Source of the DNA: Saccharomyces mikatae IFO 1815
Lineage: Eukaryota; Ascomycota; Saccharomycetes; Saccharomycetales; Saccharomycetaceae
Length of the DNA stretch: 64,000 nucleotides
Direction of reading: 5' to 3'
NCBI RefSeq assembly: GCF_947241705.1
Contig: NC_079267.1
Coordinates: 832,501 to 896,500, forward strand
Each line of letters begins with the position of its first letter. The first letter of the stretch is position 1. A program made the position numbers and the translations under genes. Under the pieces are notes generated by a model that ran no database searches, had not been told where the DNA came from, and saw nothing but the letters and a program-made list of their open reading frames with translations. Below are positions 1 to 16,513 of the stretch, one piece after another.

Positions 1-357
1 AGAAGATGTCTGTTTATGTAACTTGGACTCAATCTCATCTAAAAACGACATACTTTTTTGACTTGAATGTTTTGGTGAATTTACAGGTGGAATAGTAGCG
101 GAAGTGTTTACGCTATCATTTGCAGTCGATCCTATCACATCTTCCTGTTTATCTTGAGTAGTGTATCCGGTACTACCGCCAACCACAAATCTATCATCCC
201 TCTTATTTTGAATCTCAGCAAGAAACGGTAAGGCACCTCCGGGTGTAACAGAAGAAGACGTAGGAGGTATTTCAGATTGCTTGTTGAACGCCGACGGCTT
301 GCTGGTTATGAGTGTTGGAGGAGGAGGAGGAGATGGTACAGGTGCCACTGCCGGCAG

Positions 358-388
<31 letters not shown>

Positions 389-1716
389 GTAGTAGTAGGA
401 GGAGCAGAAGGAGGAGGAGGGGGTGGAGGAGGGGGTGCTGGTGTTGCAGGAATAGATGATGCTGGCAAAATAGAAGATGTCGAAAAAGAAGGAGGAGGAG
501 GAGGAGGAGGAGGAGGAACGGGAATTGAGGAAGTTTTGCTGTTAGGCATAGAGGTGATGTTTAGTAACGATGAAGGTGAAGGAGCAGGAGCTGCTGATAC
601 ATTATTAGACAATACAGAATTCAGGGTTGGTGGTGGTGGTGGAGGTGGAGCAGGGGCTGGCGTTGGTTTTTTAGATTTTGCAGGAATCACGTTTGACAGT
701 AATGTTGGAGGTGGCACGGTAGGCGGCAATGGCGGAGCATGCGATGTAGGGATGGGCGGTGCAGATGATGGCATTGCAGGATGTATGGTAGACCTGACAT
801 TCTCGGTTTGCTTTTCTGCTAAAGTAGCATCATCAACTATTCCTCGCTCAGACCTTCTAGCATTGATTTCAGCCAAAAATGGTAGTCCTCCTGCAGGAAC
901 TTCTTCTTCAGAAGAAGATGGTGGTGGCGGTGGTGGCGCGTTGGCTGCAGGTTTAAGGTTTTTGGAATCCAAGCTAAATGCTGGAACAGGAGGAGGGGGT
1001 GGCGCCTGAGGAGGGTTATTGGCAGGTGATGGTAGAGTAGCTGATGGTAAAGGGAGAACTGAGGCACTCGGAAATGATGTATTGGAACTTTTCCTTTGAT
1101 GGCTTCTGCGCGCTGGCCTTACTGTAGGCATATGTGGCCTATTTTGCGGCACTTTTGGAGTGGAAGCACTTTGTAATGGACGTGGTGGTGCTGTAAATGA
1201 CGGTACATTAGGAATAGGAGGAGCACCGGAAGATGGAACGCTGGGAATTGGAGGTGCAGAAGACGATGGCATACTAGGCACAGCAGGTGCAGACGATAAT
1301 GGTACATGAGGAATGGGAGGGGCCGTCACAGAGGGTGCCGCACCCAGTACCGGTGGTGCATTTAACGATGAAGATGATTTAATGCTTGGATTATTGACAT
1401 GTTTTAACTTCGGTACCCCTCCAGCCAAAATATCGCCAAGTTGCGGACCTCCCATCCCAGGGATTGGAGGAGCTGACATAGAGGGTCCTTTACTGCTAAC
1501 AGTGCCAGAACTGCCTGGAGCGGATGAAATGACACCACCTCCGACAATTGGGGCACTCCTATCATTGGTTTCTGCCTTTTTTAGTTTCATACCTTTTCTA
1601 ATGTCACCTAAAAGGGCGTCACGTCCTTGCATAACGGATGTGGCTGGTTTAGGAGCACTACCACCGCCCAATGCTGGAGGAGGAGGTGGAGGAGGTGGAG
1701 CTGGAGCACCTGCCAT
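1..1716 (-). CDS. VRP1: Verprolin, WASP-interacting actin regulator (5' part)
   Basis: Minus-strand frame open from the ATG at 1716 to the window edge: 572 codons, with the C-terminal third lying off the left end. Verprolin binds actin and Las17 (yeast WASP), works with type I myosins at cortical actin patches, and is needed for endocytosis and cytokinesis. The protein opens with MAGAPAP and a proline run. A WH2 actin-binding motif follows at about residues 32-49 (RDALLGDIRKGMKLKKAE). Many APPIP and poly-proline stretches come next, typical SH3 and profilin ligands. Three related motifs occur: LPFLAEINARR (about 857-896), LPFLAEIQNKR (about 211-243) and SFLDEIESKL (about 25-60). An in-frame (AAT)9 codes nine asparagines at 361-387. 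Identification rests on the opening, the WH2 and the synteny with RPP0. Plus-strand frames here are glycine-rich shadows. Confidence 0.95.
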
Positions 1717-2476
1717 TTCTAAAACTTTCTGTAAATAAGATGCGTCTATTCAGGAAAAAAATACGCTGTATCTGGTCCTATTTCCTATCTCATTTCAAAG
1801 ATTTTCTTAATAATTCCATGATTTTGTTAACTCTTTATTGACCATGCGAATTATTGTTAAGGCCCCTATTTGGCGGTGATCGTGCCCGTAAGCGGTGATC
1901 AGATAAATCACATCCGTCATTTCAAAGAAGCTCTTGGTAAACTGTATTCAAGAAAAATGAATATTCAAGATTAAAATTCCTGAAGTTTCTACAAATACTT
2001 TACTACGTAATCCTTTTCTAATAAGTTTGGTCGTTTGTCTTCTAGAAATTTTGTGTACTTTTTTTAACCAAATCCTGAATCAAAAGAGAATAAGTTGTGA
2101 AGTACATGAAATGAATTTAATATCATCACTTTGTTTAGGACCTTCTTGAATGAATTGTATTCCGTACGCTATTAGCTATGCTGCTTGAAACAATTACATA
2201 GGCCTACTTTGCCCGCTTAACATCCGAACATTTCCGAGCTTATTTTTTTCTAAAAACTCAGTTTTTTTTCAGAAAAGCACTTCTACTGAAGTGAGCGCAA
2301 AACATTACTGAGCTGCGAATAACTGACAAAAAAAAGATTCTATGTTATAAGTAATTTAATGAGTATTTGTCTCAGAAATTTTGGTTGTTTTAACAATATT
2401 CAATCGTAAGACATATAAGCGGAATACCTTTAAACATCCTGCAAACAATCTAATAAACACATATAATAAGTTTGAA
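1717..2476. promoter_or_regulatory. Divergent VRP1-RPP0 intergenic region
   Basis: This 760-bp spacer holds the promoters of VRP1 (leftward) and RPP0 (rightward). Two motifs can be read. One is an Abf1-type site at 1887-1899 (CGT-N5-GTGAT, the reverse of RTCRY-N5-ACG). The other is a HOMOL1/Rap1-like box at 2219-2231 (AACATCCGAACAT). T-rich tracts follow at 2245-2275, as is common in ribosomal protein promoters. Binding is inferred from consensus only. Confidence 0.5.
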
Positions 2477-3415
2477 ATGGGAGGCGTTCGTGAAAAGAAA
2501 GTTGAATACTTTGCTAAATTAAGAGAATACTTGGAAGAATACAAGTCTTTGTTCGTTGTTGGTGTCGACAATGTTTCTTCCCAACAAATGCACGAAGTCA
2601 GAAAAGAATTGAGAGGCAGAGCTGTCGTCTTGATGGGTAAGAACACTATGGTCAGAAGAGCTATCAGAGGTTTCTTATCTGACTTGCCAGACTTCGAGAA
2701 ATTGTTGCCTTTTGTTAAAGGTAATGTTGGTTTCGTTTTTACTAACGAACCATTATCTGAAATCAAGGAAGTCATTGTTTCCAACAGAGTTGCTGCCCCA
2801 GCTAGAGCTGGTGCCATTGCCCCAGAAGACATTTGGGTCACAGCCGTTAACACTGGTATGGAACCAGGTAAGACTTCTTTCTTCCAAGCTTTGGGTGTCC
2901 CAACTAAGATTGCTAGAGGTACCATTGAAATTGTTTCCGATGTTAAGGTCGTTGATGCCGGTAACAAAGTTGGTCAATCTGAAGCTGCTTTGTTAAACTT
3001 GTTGAACATCTCTCCATTCTCTTTCGGTTTGACTGTTGTTCAAGTTTACGACAATGGTCAAGTCTTCCCATCCTCCATCTTGGATATCACTGATGAAGAA
3101 TTGGTATCTCACTTCGTGTCTGCCGTCAGCACCATCGCTTCCATCTCTTTGGCTATTGGTTACCCAACCTTGCCATCTGTAGGTCACACTTTGATCAACA
3201 ACTACAAGGACTTGTTAGCTGTTGCCATTGCTGCTTCTTACCACTACCCAGAAATTGAAGAATTGGTTGACAGAATCGAAAACCCAGAAAAATACGCTTC
3301 TGCTGCTCCAGCTGCTGCTTCCGCTGCCTCCGGTGACGCTGCTCCAGCTGAAGAAGCTGCTGCTGAAGAAGAAGAAGAATCCGATGACGACATGGGTTTC
3401 GGTTTATTCGATTAA
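2477..3415 (+). CDS. RPP0: 60S acidic ribosomal stalk protein P0 (uL10)
   Basis: 312 aa, the normal length for yeast P0. It forms the base of the ribosomal stalk, binds 25S rRNA at the GTPase centre and carries two P1/P2 heterodimers that recruit elongation factors. The start chosen is the ATG giving MGGVREKK. A 32-codon upstream in-frame extension from 2381 is not conserved in the family and lies in the leader. The N-terminal L10 domain ([20 protein letters not shown]) binds rRNA. The C-terminus has an Ala-rich hinge, an acidic run and the universal stalk tail [11 protein letters not shown], the docking site for translation GTPases. Codon choice is highly biased (TTG, AGA, GGT), as expected for very high expression. 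About a dozen residues differ from S. cerevisiae as I recall it, a lot for this protein, which suggests a more distant Saccharomyces. Confidence 0.98.
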   Translation: MGGVREKKVEYFAKLREYLEEYKSLFVVGVDNVSSQQMHEVRKELRGRAVVLMGKNTMVRRAIRGFLSDLPDFEKLLPFVKGNVGFVFTNEPLSEIKEVIVSNRVAAPARAGAIAPEDIWVTAVNTGMEPGKTSFFQALGVPTKIARGTIEIVSDVKVVDAGNKVGQSEAALLNLLNISPFSFGLTVVQVYDNGQVFPSSILDITDEELVSHFVSAVSTIASISLAIGYPTLPSVGHTLINNYKDLLAVAIAASYHYPEIEELVDRIENPEKYASAAPAAASAASGDAAPAEEAAAEEEEESDDDMGFGLFD

Positions 3416-4024
3416 GAAGTGCAACATGAATTATTGATTTAATTTCATACTTATTATTTTATAATTAAATAACATTAATCCTATTCGATTCATTTTATTA
3501 TACGCCATTCTTTGGCTGCTTAGGTAACGCAAAGTGGTTAGTGGAACAACTTTACATCTATTCTTTCTTCGGACAGCCCTGTCTATGAATTGCATTTATT
3601 TAGTGCGCCTTATCGGAAACATATTCATACTTCAGGTAATTTTGGTGTTTTGGTTCACATATATCTTTCTAAATGCTGAGGGTAAGATTCGGGAAACAGA
3701 AAAGGAAGCTGCTATACTACCCTCCACACCTCATGTGTGGCTTCGGGTAAAAGTGTCACCCTCACCATTTACAGATTACTGAGTACAAAACTTGTTTTTC
3801 TTTACCGTCGCTTTATTCTTGAAAGATGTAATATTAAAGAAGCGTCACAAAATCAAATACTGCCAGAGGATAGCGAAGAAAAGCAAAAGGGGAAACTACC
3901 GCCTTGGTGATTGTTAATTAGAAATTATCACCAAAAAAGATTCTACTTTTAATAATAGAATGTTTTCGGGCATAGAAACAGCCTGTAAAAAATAAACTCA
4001 AGAAAACTGATAAAAGAGTAGGAT
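3416..4024. other. RPP0-SPO77 intergenic region with middle sporulation element
   Basis: This spacer carries the RPP0 3' end (AT-rich tracts after 3430) and the SPO77 promoter. A perfect match to the middle sporulation element (GNCRCAAAW), GTCACAAAA, lies at 3844-3852, about 175 bp before the SPO77 ATG. Ndt80 would be expected to act there. An 82-aa frame at 3534-3782 has no recognisable product and is probably chance. Confidence 0.6.
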
Positions 4025-5479
4025 ATGTTCCGAAAGAAAGGTAATTCAGAATTTAATGTGGAGAATGATTTCTTTCTCCCTCTGGAATGTGAATACGCTC
4101 CAACTCCACAAGAGAGTGTGACTTCAAAGAGGAAGTTATGTATAGTAAAAAATTCAAATTTTTTTCCTTTGAATGATACGTCATACTCATCGCAAAACAA
4201 TTCAATAAATGATAAAAACAGCCAATCATCTTACGGTAGCATGAAAACAGTTGGAAACAGCTACTCTAACCGCTCAATTCCGGTAAAACTCAATGAAACG
4301 AGAGGAGGAAGATGGGACAGCATACATAATGACAGCATCTTCAATTCGAACTGTCACCCCAATAATAAGAATTACTCATCACCGTTTCATAAAAATATTC
4401 TGAGTAAGAACTATAACGATAAAGCAGAGTCCGACCTTTCAAAAAATAATAAAAAATCCGATACCCTCCGCCCTGGTACAGCATGCTTTGTACTCAGTAT
4501 TGCAGACAAAGACGTCATCGAATTTAATATGGACATTCAAGCGCCTTTTGTCGACTTACTTTCTGGCGTCACACTTGAAAAATGTTCGTTGACGCTAAAT
4601 GAAATAAATAAAAAACTTTTTAATACACTCTATGATTTTCGAGTAAGCAAACACAACCCCGAAGAAAACTTGATTGAACTAATACTTCCAAACTGTGTGG
4701 ATTTACTACACCTGTTTGAAGAAATTGAAATCCTTACCACTTCTTGTGATGAGGTGTTTGAAAGATCCACTTTTATCAACACCATTGAGTTCATTGTGCA
4801 CGATATTTGGGTGGAAACATTAACAAGGAACCTGTGTTTATTCCATATGTTGGATGCAGATTTAAAATGTTGCAGAGATAAATATATAATTTGCAAGTTG
4901 AAAGGTCGATTTTCCTCGACGAACATAATGGGGATACTAGAGAATTTGAAACATTTCCCCAGCTCCATCTTGGAAACTTTTGAATTCGGAATTAAGCTAA
5001 AGGAACAAGATCAGTGTAACAATAGCAGCGCTATCATGAACTACGTTGTTTTCAACAGGACCTTTTGCACAATTGTTCTGGAGATTCAAAAATGCTTCAT
5101 CATGATCGTCAAATTCATGCACTCCGTCGATCTTCTACAAAAATTTTCCACCGATGTATTTTTATCATTTATCGAAACCTTGATAAAAATTGTCTTTGAA
5201 CATCAGATTCCACAGCTGTTTTTGGGAATCGATGAGATTATTGAACTGTGGTTAAAGGACGATGTCATAGAACGCCGACAACTATTGGGCGTATGGTGCA
5301 GCGCAATAGTCCGTGACTTGAAGAAAAATCAAGCAACAGATATTTCGAATACAGAATCTGAATCCATCACTTCAAGTACAGAGGATGATGAAGACAGTCT
5401 TCAATTCAATAAATGGGATGTAATTGCTCCGTTTATTGAAAATGTCAAGGCGCTGCAGCAACCAAAGCCCTGCACATAA
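4025..5479 (+). CDS. SPO77: Meiosis-specific spore wall protein Spo77
   Basis: 484 aa (about 477 in S. cerevisiae). Named by position between RPP0 and FKS1 and by its length; I see no strong domain. In S. cerevisiae, Spo77 acts with the Sps1 kinase pathway in closing the prospore membrane and building the spore wall. The N-terminal 150 residues are Ser/Asn/Lys-rich and look disordered. The region from about 155 to 430 is mixed helical and hydrophobic (for example FHMLDADLKCC, FLSFIETLIKIVF) and may be a folded domain. The C-terminus holds an acidic Ser/Glu stretch (TESESITSSTEDDEDS) that looks like a phosphorylation target. The middle sporulation element about 175 bp upstream supports the assignment. 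Confidence 0.85.
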   Translation: MFRKKGNSEFNVENDFFLPLECEYAPTPQESVTSKRKLCIVKNSNFFPLNDTSYSSQNNSINDKNSQSSYGSMKTVGNSYSNRSIPVKLNETRGGRWDSIHNDSIFNSNCHPNNKNYSSPFHKNILSKNYNDKAESDLSKNNKKSDTLRPGTACFVLSIADKDVIEFNMDIQAPFVDLLSGVTLEKCSLTLNEINKKLFNTLYDFRVSKHNPEENLIELILPNCVDLLHLFEEIEILTTSCDEVFERSTFINTIEFIVHDIWVETLTRNLCLFHMLDADLKCCRDKYIICKLKGRFSSTNIMGILENLKHFPSSILETFEFGIKLKEQDQCNNSSAIMNYVVFNRTFCTIVLEIQKCFIMIVKFMHSVDLLQKFSTDVFLSFIETLIKIVFEHQIPQLFLGIDEIIELWLKDDVIERRQLLGVWCSAIVRDLKKNQATDISNTESESITSSTEDDEDSLQFNKWDVIAPFIENVKALQQPKPCT

Positions 5480-12291
<6,812 letters not shown>

Positions 12292-12759
12292 TTCAGTCGA
12301 GGCTTACTATGAACACAGTCGCTGTTTTGTTTTTATTGATATTCCCGTCGGAAGCATCACACTAGAGACATTAGATATCACAAATACCACGCGATGTTTT
12401 GATTTAAGTTGTTTCAATATTGATGCCTTTTCTATTTGTTTAGGAAACCTCTCTGTAATTTAGTTATATGTTATAAGTATAAATGTGTTTATGTCAATCA
12501 GGGTTTTCTCTGTTCAGATATATGTTCCTAACTTAGAAATGCTCCATTTCCTTTTCGTTGGAACCACATCTATGAGCCCGAAGAAAACGCTTTTGGTGAC
12601 AGTAATTTCTGAGAAAAATTTGTGTCACTTTGGTTAAATTTCAATTAGCCCAGAACGATAAACTTGACACCAGAGAATAGATTATCAAGCAAACTGAATT
12701 ATTACATATCAGATTAGTAACTCTTGACCACGGTATTCAATAAAACACGATAGAAAAGA
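12292..12759. promoter_or_regulatory. FKS1-GAS2 spacer with middle sporulation element
   Basis: 468 bp holding the FKS1 3' end and the GAS2 promoter. ATTTGTGTC at 12618-12626 is the reverse complement of GACACAAAT, a perfect match to the middle sporulation element, about 134 bp before the GAS2 ATG. I see no convincing gene in this stretch. Confidence 0.6.
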
Positions 12760-14430
12760 ATGAGCAACAAACAAAAAATTTATACGGCTTTCATCGTGAC
12801 TTTTTTCGTTTGCTTAAAATTTGCTTACGGCTACTCAAACAACGGCTATGAAACAACACCTGTTATTGAGATAATTGGAAATAAATTTTTCAACTCTCAA
12901 AGTGGAGAACAGTTTTTCATCAAAGGAATCGCTTATCAGTTACAAAGAAGTGAGGAAGAACTTACATCTGCAAATGGGGCTTTTGAGACGAGTTACATTG
13001 ATGCTTTAGCAGATCCTGAAATATGTTTGAGAGACATTCCGTTTCTTAAAATGTTAGGAGTAAACACATTACGTGTCTACGCAATTGATCCAACAAAAAA
13101 ACATGATACATGTATGGAAGCTTTGTCTGCTGAAGGAATGTATGTTTTGCTAGACCTTTCAGAGCCCGACATGTCAATAAACAGAGAAAATCCATCATGG
13201 GATGTCAACATTTTTGAAAGATATAAATCTGTCATTGATTCAATGTCATCTTTTCCAAATTTGCTTGGATTTTTTGCAGGTAATGAAGTAACAAATGACC
13301 ACACAAATACCTTTGCGTCACCATTCGTAAAAGCAGCAATCAGGGATGCTAAGGAGTACATATCACACTCCAATTATAGAGATATTCCTGTTGGGTATTC
13401 AACCAACGACGATGCTGTGACGAGGGACAATTTAGCTAAATATTTTGTTTGTGGAGATATTAAAGCTGATTTCTATGGAATAAATATGTACGAGTGGTGT
13501 GGATATTCCACATACGGTACAAGTGGATATAGAGATAGAACAAAGGAATTTGAGGACTATCCACTGCCTGTTTTTTTCTCTGAGTTTGGATGCAATCTCG
13601 TAAGACCAAGACCTTTTACCGAGGTTGGCGCTCTTTATGGGAATAAAATGACCTCTGTTTGGTCAGGTGGACTTGCATATATGTATTTTGAAGAAGAAAA
13701 TGAGTATGGGGTTGTTAAAATAAATGACCATGATGAAGTGGATGTTCTTCCTGATTTCAATAACTTGAAGAAAGAATTTGCAAAGGCATGTCCTAAAGGC
13801 GCTACAAAAGCGCAATATATAACAACATTAAAAGAAGATATGGTACCAAAAAGTATCGAATGTCCAAAAATTGTTACAGGAGTTTGGGAAGCTAATGAGA
13901 AACTACCCGAAACACCTGACAGAGTTCATTGTGATTGTTTGGATGAGATTTTGCCATGTGCAGTAGTTCCTTTTGGTGCGGAATCTGGTAAATACGAAGA
14001 GTACTTTAGTTATTTGTGTTCCAAAGTTGATTGTTCTGACATTCAGGCAAACGGGAAAACTGGCAGGTATGGCAAGTTCTCTGGATGTTCCGTTGAACAA
14101 AAACTTTCTCTTCAGTTAAGTAAGCTGTACTACAAAATAGGCACAAATGATCGGAATTGTCCTTTAAATGACAGAAACATTTATTTCAACTTAGAGAGCT
14201 TACAGCCCCTATCAAGCGAGTCAGTCTGCATAAAGGTTCTTGATTCTATAATGAACACCACTTGCAACAATAAAGATTTTTCGAAATCAGATCCGGTAAA
14301 AACTAAGGAAAGTTTAAACGTGAAGTATCCATTAAGCGATGAAAAGGAAAATGATGGCACTATCTCTTTCAAAACTTCTGGACTTGTTATACTATTTGTA
14401 TCTATGGTAGTGGCTGGTGTTGCTCTGTAA
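12760..14430 (+). CDS. GAS2: Sporulation-specific 1,3-beta-glucanosyltransferase (GH72)
   Basis: 556 aa (555 in S. cerevisiae). A GPI-anchored enzyme that cuts and rejoins 1,3-beta-glucan chains, elongating the glucan of the spore wall. It has a signal peptide (about residues 1-24, ending FAYG) and a GH72 barrel with both catalytic glutamates: E176 in AGNEV and E275 in FFSEFG. A Cys-rich X8/CBM43 module follows (about 380-475, with HCDCLDEILPC and YLCSKVDC). The C-terminus is hydrophobic (SGLVILFVSMVVAGVAL), as needed for GPI attachment. A middle sporulation element upstream matches its timing. It lies next to FKS1, whose product it would remodel, though the two are expressed at different times. 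Codon use is less biased than in FKS1. Confidence 0.95.
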   Translation: MSNKQKIYTAFIVTFFVCLKFAYGYSNNGYETTPVIEIIGNKFFNSQSGEQFFIKGIAYQLQRSEEELTSANGAFETSYIDALADPEICLRDIPFLKMLGVNTLRVYAIDPTKKHDTCMEALSAEGMYVLLDLSEPDMSINRENPSWDVNIFERYKSVIDSMSSFPNLLGFFAGNEVTNDHTNTFASPFVKAAIRDAKEYISHSNYRDIPVGYSTNDDAVTRDNLAKYFVCGDIKADFYGINMYEWCGYSTYGTSGYRDRTKEFEDYPLPVFFSEFGCNLVRPRPFTEVGALYGNKMTSVWSGGLAYMYFEEENEYGVVKINDHDEVDVLPDFNNLKKEFAKACPKGATKAQYITTLKEDMVPKSIECPKIVTGVWEANEKLPETPDRVHCDCLDEILPCAVVPFGAESGKYEEYFSYLCSKVDCSDIQANGKTGRYGKFSGCSVEQKLSLQLSKLYYKIGTNDRNCPLNDRNIYFNLESLQPLSSESVCIKVLDSIMNTTCNNKDFSKSDPVKTKESLNVKYPLSDEKENDGTISFKTSGLVILFVSMVVAGVAL

Positions 14431-14607
14431 GAAATTTTCTTCAACTTTTGAGGGAGGTTATAGCGAATATTTTGATTATAGTCACTCTTTTATTTACATA
14501 TTTACGTCAATAAATTCTTGTTTTTAGCAAATGATTTATTCATTTTTATTCTATTAGAATGAAAACCAACTATTATCTATTTGTTGGTAGCCTTACTAGT
14601 ATATTAC
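14431..14607 (+). repeat. Spacer ending in a delta LTR fragment
   Basis: The first 120 bp are the GAS2 3' end with A/T-rich tracts. From about 14556 the sequence resembles the start of a Ty1/Ty2 delta LTR (AGAATGAAAACCAACTATTATC, then CTTACTAGTATATTAC). It is cut at 14607, where a second delta begins, so one delta has landed in another. These are fossils of old insertions upstream of the tRNA gene. Confidence 0.6.
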
Positions 14608-14888
14608 TGTTGTAATATAAACCAACTATCATTTACTAACTAGTAATTACGTTACTAGTATATTATCATATACGGTGTTAGAAGATGACGCAAATGATGA
14701 GATATAGTCATCTAAATTAGTGGAAGCTGAAACGCAAGGATTGATAATGTAATAGGATAAATGAATAACAACATATAAAACGATGATAATAATGTTTATA
14801 GAATTGTGTAGAATTGCAGATTCCCTTTTATGGATTCCTAAATCCCGGAGGAGAACTTCTAGTATATCTACATACTCAATATTATTGC
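14608..14888 (+). repeat. Delta LTR (Ty1/Ty2), left part, interrupted
   Basis: Begins TGTTGTAATATAAACC, close to the delta start TGTTGGAATA. It continues with the characteristic delta core (GTGTTAGAAGATGACGCAAA, then GGAAGCTGAAACGCAAGG), nearly unchanged from the S. cerevisiae delta as I recall it. It stops at 14888, where Ty4-type LTR sequence begins. Its missing U5 end reappears at 21071, beyond the Ty4-type element. It is an old host site for the later insertion. Confidence 0.85.
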
Positions 14889-15058
14889 TGTTGATAATTA
14901 GTAGTTTAGTAAGTTGTAATAATTAAGAATAGTCGTTCCTTCTTAATCTATATAAGAGAGGTATATAAAACACACGCTGATTGGTTATATTAAACCAAAA
15001 GGTTCAGACATAAATCAGAGTGTTAACAATTAATAGATCTTTATCTCATTACCGCAGT
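14889..15058 (-). repeat. Inverted partial LTR of the Ty4/Tsu4 family
   Basis: Read on the minus strand this is LTR sequence of the same family as the element to its right. It starts TGTTGATAATTAG, the complement of the LTR end CTAATTATCAACA, and runs to the A/T palindrome near 15060. There it meets the plus-strand LTR head to head. It is shorter and slightly different from the plus-strand copies. The likeliest origin is an earlier insertion in the opposite direction. Confidence 0.85.
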
Positions 15059-15296
15059 AAATTCTAATAATAGAATTTACTGCAGTAATGAGATAAAGAT
15101 CTATTAATTGATCAGAACTTATTATATAAGAAGATGAGTTATCATCAAATTCTTATCATTAACACTCTGATTTATGTCTGAACCTTTTGGTTTAATATAA
15201 CCAATCAGCGTGTGTTTTATATACCTCTCTTATATAGATTAAGAAGGAACGACTATTCTTAATTATTACAACTTACTAAACTACTAATTATCAACA
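15059..15296 (+). repeat. Left LTR of the Ty4/Tsu4 element (partial)
   Basis: Plus-strand LTR beginning at the A/T palindrome (AATTCTAATAATAGAATT) and ending in ATTATCAACA. By eye it is identical to the right LTR over the shared part. It joins head to head with the inverted LTR piece to its left, so the left end of the element is rearranged. As in Ty4, the last base of the LTR is the first base of the GAG start codon. Confidence 0.9.
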
Positions 15297-16513
15297 TGGC
15301 GACCCCAGTGAGGGATGAAACAAGAAATGTTACTGACGACAACATTTCTACGCAGGTTCAATCAAAAGTCAATAGAAATGGTACTGCCAATAATGCACAA
15401 TCATTGTTGAATAACTTAACTGTTAAAGATGATCAAGTGCGGCAATATCAAAGAGGTTTACATAAGTTTGAGAACATTTTGAATGGTTTGAAACAAGAAG
15501 AGGAAAAGCTTTCCGAGACGGATGATATTCAAATAACTGCGGAAAGACTACTAAAACTCGAAGAAACCATTGAAAAGGTCGAGCATAGAATTCAGAGTTT
15601 AATCGAAAAGATACAATCACTCGAAATAAAAGATGATAAGAATATCCTACACGAGCATATAGATGCTACAGGGGTCTATTATTTATACGATACCTTAACT
15701 TCAACAAACAAAAGGTTTTATCCGAAAGATTGTGTTTTTGACTATACGACAAGTAATGTTGAGGATATTCCTTTATTCTTGAACAACTTTAGAAAATTTA
15801 CCAAAAGATATCAATTTGATGATGTTTTCAATACTGAGATCACAAAAATTGACCCTCGGGAGAATGAAATATTGTGCAAGATAATCAAAGAAGGATTAAA
15901 TGAAAATTTAGATATCATGAACACAACTACAAGTAACATTTTCAAGATTATTAATGGTTTAAAAACAAAATACAAAAGTCTCCATGGAAGAGAAGTTAGA
16001 ATTAAAGCTTGGGAAAAAGTTTTAGTGGATACAACATGCAGGGACTCTGAATTACTAATGAATAAACTGCAAAAGTTGGTGTTAATGGAAAAATGGATCT
16101 TTTCAAAATGCTGTGAAGATTGTCCAACTCTCAGAGATTACTTACAAGAAGCAATTCTGGGAACCTTACATGAATCATTGAGAAATCCAGTGAAACAACG
16201 GTTGTACAACGTTTCACATAACTCAGATATTGGCCACGAAGAATTCCTAATCAATACTGTTATTGAGACAGTAGTTGATTTGAGTCCAATGAGTCACGAT
16301 TTAATTGAAAAGAACTGCAAATATTGCAAATCTGTTTTACACTGTTCAAGAAACTGCAGAAGAATACCCAACAAAGAGCTTAGGCTTGGCACGACAAATT
16401 TCTCAAAAACATATTATTCGCAAGGTATGCAAAGAGCAAAACCATTTAAAACGTTTGAAAAAACAAAAGAAGAAGAACAAAATACACCAGAGAAAAAGGC
16501 TGGTAATTATTGA
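15296..16513 (+). CDS. Ty4/Tsu4 GAG (TY4A-like) protein
   Basis: 405-aa open frame starting MATPVRDETRN, as in Ty4 TYA. It encodes the capsid-type protein of the retrotransposon. A coiled-coil-like region occupies about residues 40-115. The conserved core of the family follows (WEKVLVDTTCRDS, LMEKWIFSKCCEDCP). A CCHC-type zinc knuckle, CKYCKSVLHCSRNC (C-X2-C-X4-H-X4-C), lies near the end. The heptamer CTTAGGC at 16379-16385 is the known Ty1/Ty4 programmed +1 frameshift signal by which this family reads from GAG into POL. Treated as part of a mobile element, not a host gene. Confidence 0.9.
   Translation: MATPVRDETRNVTDDNISTQVQSKVNRNGTANNAQSLLNNLTVKDDQVRQYQRGLHKFENILNGLKQEEEKLSETDDIQITAERLLKLEETIEKVEHRIQSLIEKIQSLEIKDDKNILHEHIDATGVYYLYDTLTSTNKRFYPKDCVFDYTTSNVEDIPLFLNNFRKFTKRYQFDDVFNTEITKIDPRENEILCKIIKEGLNENLDIMNTTTSNIFKIINGLKTKYKSLHGREVRIKAWEKVLVDTTCRDSELLMNKLQKLVLMEKWIFSKCCEDCPTLRDYLQEAILGTLHESLRNPVKQRLYNVSHNSDIGHEEFLINTVIETVVDLSPMSHDLIEKNCKYCKSVLHCSRNCRRIPNKELRLGTTNFSKTYYSQGMQRAKPFKTFEKTKEEEQNTPEKKAGNY

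Noticed and set aside
281-1009. Glycine-rich 242-aa plus-strand frame over VRP1
   Set aside because: It is the mirror of proline codons on the minus strand (CCN read as NGG). The verprolin frame is the real one.
1313-1738. 141-aa plus-strand frame opposite the VRP1 N-terminus
   Set aside because: Same shadow effect over proline-rich coding sequence; corresponds to a dubious S. cerevisiae ORF of this place.
2356-2967. 203-aa minus-strand frame over RPP0
   Set aside because: Antisense to a highly biased ribosomal gene, whose codon bias keeps other frames open; dubious in S. cerevisiae too.
12309-12365. 18-codon hydrophobic frame after FKS1 (MNTVAVLFLLIF)
   Set aside because: Too short to distinguish from chance without comparison between species.
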